Source: CAIRTM01 sp963723235 (lineage in GTDB: Bacteria; Desulfobacterota; WTBG01; CAIYCZ01; CAIRTM01). From it: a DNA stretch of 64,000 nt. The translations under genes were made by a program, and so were the position numbers. Where the stretch lies: positions 124,001-188,000 of the forward strand of contig CAVRPV010000011.1 of assembly GCA_963723235.1 (NCBI GenBank), in the 5' to 3' direction. How positions within the stretch are numbered: position 1 is the first letter of the stretch; the number at the start of each line of letters is the position of its first letter. This document shows positions 56,758 through 64,000 of the stretch, in pieces. The notes under the pieces were generated by a model that searched no databases, had not been told where the DNA came from, and was given only the letters and a program-made list of their open reading frames with translations.

Positions 56758-57711
56758 GGCTGCATGCGCTCCTGGTCGCCTATGAGCTGAATGAAAATTT
56801 CTTCCAGCGTCATGGCATCCGGTCCCAAAGCACGCAGGGTCCAGCCGCCCTCGTATCACGCAGCGGGCCAGTTCATTTACTACCTGCGCGCCCGGTTCTG
56901 TTTCCAGCGTGAAGGCTGCTGATACGCTGTTTTTATTGTGTGCTGGACGCACTGCACATACACCGTCAATGCGGGCCAGGGCCGCGGCAATGTCAACGGC
57001 CGGGCCGTCGGCTTCCAGGTACAGGCGCGGTATTTTCTGAATACGCTGAACAAGATTGGCGGGTGTGTCCAGGGCCAGTAAACGGCCCTCGTAGATAATG
57101 ATCACCCGGTCGCAGGTCATGCTGACTTCGGGCAGGATGTGCGTGCTGAGGATAACGGTTTGGCTGCCGCCAAGACCTTTAATCAGGTTGCGGATATCGG
57201 CAATCTGGCGGGGGTCAAGACCCACGGTCGGTTCATCCAGAATCAGAACCTCCGGATTGCCCAGCAGGGCCTGGGCAATGCCGACCCTCTGGCGATACCC
57301 CTTGGAAAGCATGCCGATCATGCGGCGCGCATGGGTTTCAAGTCCGCAGCGCTCAATTGCCTCGGCAACGCCTGCTGCGCGGGCCCGGCGCGGCACGCCC
57401 TTTATCTCGGCAAAAAAATTGAGATAGCCTGTCACGGTCATGTCGTGGTACAGGGGCACGCTTTCGGGCAGGTAGCCTATCGAGCGGCGAACGGCAAATG
57501 GATCCTGCAGGATATCATGGCCGCAGATGCGGGCTGTTCCGCTGGTGGGCGGGAAAAAACAGGTCAGGATGCGCATGGTGGTGGTTTTGCCGGAACCGTT
57601 GGGGCCCAGAAATCCCATGATCTCGCCCTTGTTGATATGGAAGGAGATGTCCTGAATGCCGCGTGAGGGGCCGTATGTTTTTGTCAGATGGTCGACTTCA
57701 ATTGCGGGCAT
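56754..57711 (-). CDS. ABC transporter ATP-binding protein, GldA-like (one frameshift)
   Basis: 'MPAIEVDHLTKTYGPSRGIQ' begins the protein. Walker A GPNGSGKTTTMRIL, signature LSKGYRQRVGIAQAL, Walker B 'VLILDEPTVGLDP' and the switch histidine (STHILPEV) are all present. One missing base near 56853 makes the frame run on into the permease; restored, it ends EEIFIQLIGDQERMQP at 56754. With the permease, GldG-like and DUF4340 proteins it forms a four-gene exporter operon. A dispersed repeat lies directly upstream. Confidence 0.92.
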
Positions 57712-57726
57712 GGTGTGTTGTTCTGG

Positions 57727-57857
57727 CAGGCTGTTGAAAAAAGGCCATCTGTCCCGCTGGCGTTGCGTTTGTCATGCGTCATTGCGGCGTACGGAAAAGT
57801 ACGCCTCATTCCTCATGACTGCACGCGCCTTGCATCTAGCCATTTTTGAACAGCCTG
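57727..57857 (+). repeat. Dispersed AGGCTGTT-type repeat (131 bp)
   Basis: CAGGCTGTTGAAAAA (57727-57741) and TTTTTGAACAGCCTG (57843-57857), core 'GCGGCGTACGGAAAAGTACG'. The following 57858-58090 holds no supported gene. Confidence 0.85.
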
Positions 57858-58090
57858 TTAAAAAAGATTTTTTAACATCCGGTAGTGGTCTGATCCGGGC
57901 TGCGGTCATCGCAAAGGAAAAATTTGTAGCATGTCCGCGGGGTTGTGTCAATCTGCGGGCGCCTTTTGGCACGCATCGCATCGGATCGCAATCGATGGTT
58001 TTAAAAAAGCCGATCCCGATAGCATGTCCGATCGCCGGATCTGTCAATGGGATTTCTCAGCTCAGGGCGGCTTCTTTTGCAAAGACCGTG

Positions 58091-58786
58091 CTACATGCCG
58101 AAATGCATGTCAAGGGAGCGCTCAATTCCGCCTTTTTCCCCGAAGAGCGCTTTCCAAACCCTCACCCCCGGGTCATGATCAACCAGTGTTTTTAAATAGT
58201 CGTCAAAAACCGCCTGCGTTTTGCGGAGTTCTTCGCCTGATTTCGGTGCGGTTTCATCGACCACATCGCAAAATAAATTGAGGTATTCTATGTAAATTCC
58301 GGCAGCCAGTTCATCCAGCTCAGGTGGAAAATTTACCTGGCAGGACGCGCGCGAAAAAACTTCCTGCACCTGGCCGGCCTGTTTTTTTTCAAACTTCATC
58401 AGTTCCGGGTAGCGGTTGCGGATGGTGAGCATGCGGTCAAAAATGGCGCTGTCATCGTGATGGGTTTTGCCGGCGCGGTGAATGTCGACAATCAGCATTT
58501 TTTTTGTGCCTGTTTGCATGACTTCGCCCGCGAACACGGGCAGGTCATATTCAACACGCGGTCTGATGAAGTTGGAGCGCACGGCAAAGTACACGGGCAG
58601 CTGCGGCCGTATAAACACGATTCGCAACAAGCGATCGGTGCTGAACACCTCGCCGTCAATTTTCATCAGGCCCAGCGCGCGCAGCGGGCGCTCAGGGAAG
58701 GGGTGTTTCAATGCGACCGGCTTGAGCTGGTAGCGTTTGCGCATTTCAGCCTGGGCACGACTGTGAATGTCCATTAAATCCGCCAT
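58091..58786 (-). CDS. Protein resembling ferredoxin-dependent bilin reductases (PcyA/PebA-like)
   Basis: A 231-residue intact protein. The central part 'YDLPVFAGEVMQTGTKKMLI' with VDIHRAG recalls the 'LPMFGCDIVAGPGG ... IADLSP' segment of PcyA. 'VQEVFSRASCQVNFPPELDE', 'YIEYLNLFCDVVDET' and 'VFDDYLKTLVDHDPGVRVWK' with ALFGEKGG match the order of the family's C-terminal half. The site equivalent to PcyA Asp105 appears as Glu, and a Ser or Asn stands where PcyA has His88. Bilin reductases make phytobilins from biliverdin using ferredoxin. No heme oxygenase or phytochrome gene is in view, so the substrate may differ. It is 33 bases downstream of cooC. Confidence 0.6.
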   Translation of the reverse strand: MADLMDIHSRAQAEMRKRYQLKPVALKHPFPERPLRALGLMKIDGEVFSTDRLLRIVFIRPQLPVYFAVRSNFIRPRVEYDLPVFAGEVMQTGTKKMLIVDIHRAGKTHHDDSAIFDRMLTIRNRYPELMKFEKKQAGQVQEVFSRASCQVNFPPELDELAAGIYIEYLNLFCDVVDETAPKSGEELRKTQAVFDDYLKTLVDHDPGVRVWKALFGEKGGIERSLDMHFGM

Positions 58787-58819
58787 GGCGATGTGTCCTT
58801 TCCTCTATGAGTTGATATT

Positions 58820-59602
58820 TCAGGCCGGTGCCTGCGGCGCAATCCGTTCGCAGGCGGTGCGCATGAGCGCAAGCGCCTCCGGGCACAGTTCCCATGCGGG
58901 CAGGCGGAGCCTGTCGGCCTGCATGAGCCTGTCATCATATGGCAAAAACCCAAGCACATCGAGACCGTCGGCATGCTCGTTGATAAAATCAGTGTCAGAG
59001 GCGCTGCGTATTTTGTTGGCGATCAGGCAGACGCGCTCAAGATGAAGATCGCGTGCCAGGGCGCGGATTGCGCGCGCGGTCTCAATGCTGCGCATGCCCG
59101 GTTCCACGACCACGATCAGCTGATTAACCGCCTGTGCGGTTGCGCGGCCCAGGTGTTCTATGCCGGCTTCCATGTCCATGATGACGGCTTCATTGCGGTA
59201 CAGGATAAGGTTCTGCATCATGGCCTTCAGCATGGCGCTTGCCGGGCAGATGCAACCGGCACCGCCCTGTTTCACCGTTCCCATTTTCAGCAGCCTGATG
59301 CCGTCCTTCTCCTGCCAGAGCTTTTCCGGCAGGTCGGCAACATGCGGATTGATTTTAAAAAATGATCCGACATTGCCGGGAGGGGCCCCGGTGCGCTCTT
59401 CAATCAGCTTAGACATGGATGCCAGCGGAACAATGGCATCATCAGCTATTCCAACAGCCGCACCCAGGTTCGCGTCCGGATCAGCGTCAACCGCGATAAC
59501 GGCACATCCGCGCTCGACGAGTGCGCGGCACAGCAGGGCTGCCACGGTTGTTTTACCAACCCCGCCTTTGCCGGTCACGGCGATTTTTAAGGGTGTTTCC
59601 AT
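58820..59602 (-). CDS. cooC: CooC-type ATPase (nickel insertion for CO dehydrogenase)
   Basis: A 260-residue MinD/SIMIBI-family ATPase. It has the deviant Walker A GKGGVGKTTVAALL, 'AVDADPDANLGAAVG' and 'GGAGCICPASAMLKAM' with the C-x-C nickel-binding motif of CooC. 'DMEAGIEHLGRATAQAVNQL' and PGMRSIETAR follow. CooC uses ATP to deliver nickel to the catalytic cluster of carbon monoxide dehydrogenase. AAAGGAAG precedes the ATG at 59602. No CODH gene lies in the window. The next gene in the same direction is the bilin-reductase-like one. Confidence 0.9.
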   Translation of the reverse strand: METPLKIAVTGKGGVGKTTVAALLCRALVERGCAVIAVDADPDANLGAAVGIADDAIVPLASMSKLIEERTGAPPGNVGSFFKINPHVADLPEKLWQEKDGIRLLKMGTVKQGGAGCICPASAMLKAMMQNLILYRNEAVIMDMEAGIEHLGRATAQAVNQLIVVVEPGMRSIETARAIRALARDLHLERVCLIANKIRSASDTDFINEHADGLDVLGFLPYDDRLMQADRLRLPAWELCPEALALMRTACERIAPQAPA

Positions 59603-59821
59603 GTGAAGCCGCTTCCTTTCATCGGTTTGTAACAGCCTTTGTATAGCATACCACGCTTTGAACATCAATCATCGCCCTGCGGTTGTCACGCACAAACACC
59701 GCACTGCGGATGCATAAAAAAATTGCAAAAAAATAGCATTTAACATACATTGCAAACATCCGATATATGATTGTGCTTTCGACGGAGATACAATTCGAAT
59801 GAGCAGGGGAATCAAACGCGC

Positions 59822-60736
59822 ATGAAAAAAGACGTTTCAATTCTAATTGTTGATGATGAAGAGAACGCCCGGGATACCCTGGCGGAACTGCTGGCCGGGG
59901 AAGGCTACGCAGTGTGTGGAGTCGATTCCGCTGCCGCTGCCCTGGAAATTATCGGGTCAGGTTCCTATGATCTGGTGATAACAGATCTGGTCATGCCCCG
60001 CAGTGACGGTATCGTTCTTACCAGGAATATCAAGAGCCTGGGCATTGATATTCCGATTATCGTTGTCACGGGATTTGCGACCATTGAATATGCCGTGGAA
60101 TCGATGAAGGCCGGTGCTTTTGATTTCATCACCAAGCCGTTTAATTTTGAACAGGTCAAGCTCACGATTGAAAAGGCGTTTGAAACCAAACGGTTGCGCC
60201 AGCTTGCGAGTGAAAGTGAGTTTTACCGGCAGCTTTCAAACAGCGATGAACTGACCCAGCTTGCCAATTACCGCTCTTTCCATGAGATTTTTCAACATGA
60301 GATTGACCGCGCGCTGCGCTATGACCGGCCCCTGGCTCTGCTGATGATCGATATCGATGATTTTAAAAAATGCAATGACACCTACGGGCACCTGACAGGT
60401 GATGCCGTCCTGAAGCAGATGGCCGTTCTTATAAAAAAGAATTCGCGCGGATCTGATTGTGTCGCCCGCTATGGCGGTGAGGAGTTTTTCGTAGTTCTGC
60501 CCGAAACGGTCGAGCCCCATGCACTGGTGGTTGCCGAGCGCATGCGTACCGAAATTGAGAGTCATGTTTTTCTGGATGAAAACCAGCAGCCGATTTCAAG
60601 CCTGAGCGTGACAATCGGCATTTCCTCCCTGCCTTTGCGGGCTATCAATAAACGTGACCTGATCAGAACCGCTGATTTTGCCCTCTACCGGGGCAAGGCT
60701 GCCGGTAAAAACTGCGTGATGTTATTCGAGGAATAA
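59822..60736 (+). CDS. Response regulator with diguanylate cyclase (GGDEF) output
   Basis: A 304-residue intact protein. The N-terminal receiver domain (residues 1-125) has 'ILIVDDEENARDTLAELLAG', the phospho-acceptor Asp in LVITDLVMPRSDG, the conserved Thr (VVTGFATIEYA) and Lys (FDFITKPFN). After a linker, the GGDEF domain contains 'DELTQLANYRSFHEIF', 'MIDIDDFKKCNDTYGHLTGD' and the active site YGGEEFFVVLPE. It should make cyclic-di-GMP when phosphorylated. The ATG at 59822 follows GAGCAGGGGAA; the earlier ATG at 59771 is less likely. No RxxD inhibitory site is obvious just before GGEEF. Confidence 0.93.
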   Translation: MKKDVSILIVDDEENARDTLAELLAGEGYAVCGVDSAAAALEIIGSGSYDLVITDLVMPRSDGIVLTRNIKSLGIDIPIIVVTGFATIEYAVESMKAGAFDFITKPFNFEQVKLTIEKAFETKRLRQLASESEFYRQLSNSDELTQLANYRSFHEIFQHEIDRALRYDRPLALLMIDIDDFKKCNDTYGHLTGDAVLKQMAVLIKKNSRGSDCVARYGGEEFFVVLPETVEPHALVVAERMRTEIESHVFLDENQQPISSLSVTIGISSLPLRAINKRDLIRTADFALYRGKAAGKNCVMLFEE

Positions 60737-60757
60737 TCCGCAACCGGGGCCTGAGCC

Positions 60758-61885
60758 CTATGTCCGTCCGCTTAACGCCGCACTCTTTGCATTGATCGTT
60801 TCCAGCAGATCAAGATAGGCTTTTTCAAATGCGGCAACCCCGTCTGCGAGCAGCTCGTCGTAAATCGCCTGCAGGTCAATGCCCAGGGAGGAGATGGCGC
60901 GCAGAGCTTCCGGCGCTTCGGCAAAGCCGTCCTGTATGCTTCCCGCTTTTCCATGATCCCTGAAGGCCGCGATTGTCTGGGGCGGCAGGGTATTGATGGT
61001 GCCGGGTGCGATCAGCCCTTCAACGTACTTGACATCGCTGTACGCCGGATCTTTTGTTCCGGTGCTCGCCCACAGCACACGCTGCTGCCGGGCGCCGAGG
61101 CCGGCGAGCTTTTGAAAGCGCTCACTGACGAAAAGTTCCTGATAGATGGCGTAGGTGACCCGTGCGATGCTTTCAGCCGCACGGCCTCTCAGTGACGATG
61201 CCTGATGGGCCTGAGGGCCGCCCTGTGCGATAAGGGCGTCCAGGCGCTTGTCAACCTGCGTGTCAAGGCGGCTGATGAAAAAGCTGGCAACGGAATGCAC
61301 GTCCTGCACGCTTGCGCCGCGGGCAAGCCGGCTTTCCAGGGCGGCGATATAGGCCAGGGCCACGCGGCGGTAGCATTCCGGATCAAACAGCAGGGTGATA
61401 TTAACGTTGATGCCCTGCTCAAGCAGGCTCTGCGCAACGTGGATGCCCTCGGGGGTTCCGGGGGCTTTTACCATGATGTTGGGCAGGGCGATCAGGTCCA
61501 TCAGGTGCCGTGCTTCGGAGATGCTTTCCTCGACCCGGAAAGCGTGCTGCGGGTTGAGCTCAATGGATACAAAGCCGTCCATGTGTTTGCTGGCCTCAAA
61601 AACCGGCAGCATCAGCTTGCCCGCTGCGATAATATCCTCCACGGTAATGGCCTCATATATTTCCGCAGTGCTTTTGCCACGGGTGAGCAGGCTCTGAATC
61701 TGCTCATCATAGTCATTGCTTTTTGAAACCGCGTTCATGAAAATGCTCGGGTTTGACGTGATGCCGCTGATGCCGTCTTCGTCGATCATGCGCTGCAGGG
61801 TGCCGTCGGCAAGCTCCCGGCGTTGAATATTGTCAAGCCACAGGCTTTGTCCTGCCTGCGTGATGATCTGTGTTTTGGATTTCAT
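60758..61885 (-). CDS. tal: Transaldolase
   Basis: A 375-residue intact protein. 'WLDNIQRRELADGTLQRMID', 'GISGITSNPSIFMNAVSKS', 'EASKHMDGFVSIELNPQHAF' and 'LPNIMVKAPGTPEGIHVAQ' are present, the last holding the Schiff-base lysine. 'GINVNITLLFDPECYRRVA' and 'RVLWASTGTKDPAYSDVKYV' follow. This is the longer transaldolase type of the pentose phosphate pathway, which moves a dihydroxyacetone unit between sugar phosphates. AAAGGACAT precedes the ATG at 61885. It is convergent with the GGDEF gene, 21 bases apart. Confidence 0.94.
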   Translation of the reverse strand: MKSKTQIITQAGQSLWLDNIQRRELADGTLQRMIDEDGISGITSNPSIFMNAVSKSNDYDEQIQSLLTRGKSTAEIYEAITVEDIIAAGKLMLPVFEASKHMDGFVSIELNPQHAFRVEESISEARHLMDLIALPNIMVKAPGTPEGIHVAQSLLEQGINVNITLLFDPECYRRVALAYIAALESRLARGASVQDVHSVASFFISRLDTQVDKRLDALIAQGGPQAHQASSLRGRAAESIARVTYAIYQELFVSERFQKLAGLGARQQRVLWASTGTKDPAYSDVKYVEGLIAPGTINTLPPQTIAAFRDHGKAGSIQDGFAEAPEALRAISSLGIDLQAIYDELLADGVAAFEKAYLDLLETINAKSAALSGRT

Positions 61886-61927
61886 ACATATGTCCTTTCC
61901 GGCAAAAACGTTTTGATTGTTGACACA

Positions 61928-62040
61928 CTCGTAAAAAGTCCGGATGCTGCGTTGCGCTTCATCCTCAGTCATTGCGGCGTACAGCACGTATGCCTTATTC
62001 CTTCGGATGTACGCGCCTTGCCTGCGAACTTTTTACGAGC
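61928..62040. repeat. Dispersed repeat with CTCGTAAAAAGT ends (113 bp)
   Basis: Perfect 12-bp inverted ends, CTCGTAAAAAGT (61928-61939) and ACTTTTTACGAG (62029-62040). The interior ('GCTGCGTTGCGCTTCATCCT', 'TTGCGGCGTACAGCACGTAT') is clearly related to the core of the AGGCTGTT-type repeats, though the ends are different. It lies between tal and the kinase gene. Confidence 0.85.
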
Positions 62041-62098
62041 GTTTCTGAATTAATGGTTATTTTCTGACTTTTTACGACTTCATCAATTGTTGACCGGT

Positions 62099-63943
62099 TC
62101 ATTCCCGGGGCAGTTTTATCCTGAATACAGTCCAGTTTGTGTCCGGAGAGCTTTCAAACTCGGCAATGCCGTTATGCATTACGGTAAATAGCTTGACGAT
62201 GGTGAGACCCTGGCCGCCGGTTTCATTTCCGGAGCGCGCCGGCCCTGCCTGCGTCTTGAAAATCTGGCTGCGCGTTTCATCCGGTATGACGCCGGTATTG
62301 CCGATTGCGATTACGATAAAAGTATTTTCCTGATACACGTCGATCTGCAGGCGTCCCTGTTTAAGTTCTTGCAGTTTTTTATGGGCGTTGTCAAGCAGGT
62401 TGCCGATAATTCGCCCTGTTTTCTTGCGGTCGGCCATAATGCGGCAGTCGGGCAGGTTGATATTCTGGACTATTTCAACCTGGGGAGGGAAGTAGTAGCC
62501 TTCCAGCCTCTCGGCGATAATCTCAACGAGGTCAACAGGCTCCTTGCGCGCAAACGGCACGCGGTCGGTGATAATATCATTGACGTTCAGCATGCTGCGA
62601 TAGAGTTTTTTGTACAGCACGTTGAGTTCTTCAGCGGTTGTGTCAGGCGAGGCAAGGCGTTTTGCATACACCTTGGCGATCGCGCCGAAGGAAAGCATTT
62701 GATTGAAAAAATCATGGCGCTCCTGCGAGCGCAGCGATACCTGAATGCACAGCTCAATGTCCCGGGCCAGCGCATTGCAAAAGAACAGGTCAGCGTTTGA
62801 AAGCGGGCGGGTTTCATCCGCATCCAGAACGATGATATTGGTAACGACATTATTTTCATCCTGTATCGGCACGAAGTACACATTGTCGATCTGATGATGC
62901 AGGTAGAGGTCAAAACTGGCCCGCATGCGTGCATCATTGCGCGCATCGGTAATCAGCAGGGCCGTTCCCTTGCGGCAGACTTCTTCAAAGGCCGGATGCT
63001 GGCTGAAGTGCAGGGCTGCGCCATAGGAGTGTTCAAATGCGTCCATGGGATATCCCGCGATTAACACAGCTACCCGGTCCTCACCGGTATCCTGCTCAAT
63101 GCTAAACAGCGAACAGCGTTTTACATGGATGGATTCGGCAATGCGTGCAATCAGGAAACTGAGAACCTGGTCAAGCGACTCGGTTCGCTTTAAGATGGAT
63201 ATGAGCGCCTGGCGGCTTTCCTGCAGGACCAGCGCGCGATTCTGCAGTTCGAGCTTGCGCTGCTGGGAGAGCACATAGTTGAAGCGGCTGACGATGCTGT
63301 TTAAGAGTTTGATCTGTGCGGGAGGGAATTTTTTGTTTTTTTCCGTAAAGTACAGCTGCAGGGTTCCGACGAGTACGTCTATTTTTTCGGCACCGTCATA
63401 GTCAGTGAGGCGGACGGGCAGGGCCAGCATTGAATTGAGGCCGCGCGCAAGAATTTTTTCCTTGTCGCGGTAGAGCGGCTCAGCGCTTATGTCCGGCACG
63501 CAGTAAGGCGTGTTTTCCCTGATGGTCTTTCCTGCCAGCGAATCTTCGTAGGGAATCTCTTCGGCGCGTTCTTCATTCCAGTTGTACTGGCCGGCTGCAA
63601 TCATGCTGTTGCGCAGCGGGTCGTGGGTCCGGCAGGTGGCGCTTTGCGCCTCGCAGATCAGGGCCGTGTCACGGCACAGAACATGCAGCAGTTCATTCTG
63701 AGAGATTTCCGGGGAGATATTGACGATGTCGTCGGCAATGCTGACAACGCGCTCAAGGTCAAGCCAGGGATTTTCAGCCAGAAATGCGATGCGCGCCACT
63801 CCCTGGTCACCCAGGGTATCGATAAAGTTCCGGGTGTGCGGATCGCGCAGCAGCTTCAGCATTGCCGGGTGCTTTTGAAGAAAGGCAGCCGCTTCCTGCA
63901 GACCGGCCGCGTCATTATGAGCGCGTGCATCCATGGCTGTCAT
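62099..63943 (-). CDS. GAF-domain sensor histidine kinase
   Basis: A 614-residue intact soluble protein without membrane segments. Two GAF domains (about residues 70-235 and 265-405; for example 'GLNSMLALPVRLTDYDGAEK' and 'RCSLFSIEQDTGEDRVAVLI') precede a dimerisation helix pair with RHDFFNQMLSFG, the likely phospho-His site. A HATPase domain follows with N box 'RIIGNLLDNAHKKL', G1 NTGVIPDE and G2 GGQGLTIVKLF. The D box is poorly conserved. The ligand is unknown. It could be the partner of the response regulator at 59822, two genes away. The ATG at 63943 or 63934 starts it; no clear ribosome-binding site. 63944-64000 is non-coding as far as seen. Confidence 0.9.
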   Translation of the reverse strand: MTAMDARAHNDAAGLQEAAAFLQKHPAMLKLLRDPHTRNFIDTLGDQGVARIAFLAENPWLDLERVVSIADDIVNISPEISQNELLHVLCRDTALICEAQSATCRTHDPLRNSMIAAGQYNWNEERAEEIPYEDSLAGKTIRENTPYCVPDISAEPLYRDKEKILARGLNSMLALPVRLTDYDGAEKIDVLVGTLQLYFTEKNKKFPPAQIKLLNSIVSRFNYVLSQQRKLELQNRALVLQESRQALISILKRTESLDQVLSFLIARIAESIHVKRCSLFSIEQDTGEDRVAVLIAGYPMDAFEHSYGAALHFSQHPAFEEVCRKGTALLITDARNDARMRASFDLYLHHQIDNVYFVPIQDENNVVTNIIVLDADETRPLSNADLFFCNALARDIELCIQVSLRSQERHDFFNQMLSFGAIAKVYAKRLASPDTTAEELNVLYKKLYRSMLNVNDIITDRVPFARKEPVDLVEIIAERLEGYYFPPQVEIVQNINLPDCRIMADRKKTGRIIGNLLDNAHKKLQELKQGRLQIDVYQENTFIVIAIGNTGVIPDETRSQIFKTQAGPARSGNETGGQGLTIVKLFTVMHNGIAEFESSPDTNWTVFRIKLPRE

Positions 63944-64000
63944 GCTAATACAAATCCGGTTGAATGTAAAAAGAAATTGTACGCAGGCGGCAGTTTGGGC

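Noticed and set aside
56020..57711. A natural fusion of ABC ATPase and permease
   Set aside because: The joined frame passes through non-conserved residues. Restoring one base near 56853 gives a normal ATPase end and an ATGA overlap with the permease start.

Overview
The window suggests a Gram-negative anaerobe, with GC content in the high fifties by eye. Gram-negative features are a LapA-type protein, several predicted beta-barrel outer-membrane proteins, an OmpA-family lipoprotein and many lipobox lipoproteins. Anaerobic features are a CooC-type maturation ATPase for carbon monoxide dehydrogenase and two radical-SAM sulfatase-maturating enzymes. I cannot fix the phylum from sequence alone; a Desulfobacterota-like or candidate-phylum bacterium would fit. 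Many genes, including recA, alaS and phoH, need one or more single-base corrections to read through. Either the sequence carries residual indel errors or some genes are decaying. I annotate such genes over their full extent and note the breaks.

Layout. 1-10.8 kb is housekeeping: a partial MBL-fold hydrolase, tRNA-Ser(UGA), an EamA transporter, LapA, a small HTH protein, an AT-rich spacer with a good promoter, PIN-PhoH ATPase, glutamate racemase, a GerMN protein, an EF-G, a NifU-type scaffold, a DUF2065 membrane protein with a stuttered duplication, a CorA-like channel and a TIGR03987-like membrane protein. 11-15.2 kb holds a broken RhuM-Fic gene, lipoproteins and a broken MarC gene.

15.7-39.6 kb is the accessory core, almost entirely on the minus strand. 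It carries four sulfatases: A Cys-type CSPTR, B Ser-type SSPTR, C CTAGR and D CTPGR. With them are two anaerobic sulfatase-maturating enzymes, a HAD phosphatase, a short trigger-factor-related chaperone, a secreted protein of unknown function, a FadL-type channel, another predicted barrel, an OmpA lipoprotein and several small lipoproteins. The likely joint task is uptake and desulfation of sulfated, possibly hydrophobic or aromatic, compounds in the envelope, with on-site activation of the sulfatases. A REP-associated tyrosine transposase sits inside this region between two clusters of GTAG-REP palindromes, and related palindromes are scattered over the window.

40-45.4 kb holds secreted proteins (one with an MliC-like domain), a predicted barrel of the phenol MetA-pathway type, a DUF3313 lipoprotein and small repeat-rich exported proteins. 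45.4-64 kb returns to core functions: a P-type cation ATPase, a 2H RNA phosphoesterase, recA-recX-alaS, an ORF6N-type remnant, a four-gene Gld-like ABC exporter operon, a protein resembling ferredoxin-dependent bilin reductases, CooC, a response-regulator diguanylate cyclase, transaldolase and a GAF-domain histidine kinase. A second family of mobile-looking repeats (about 113-160 bp, with inverted ends) lies at gene boundaries throughout. I see no rRNA and no CRISPR array.
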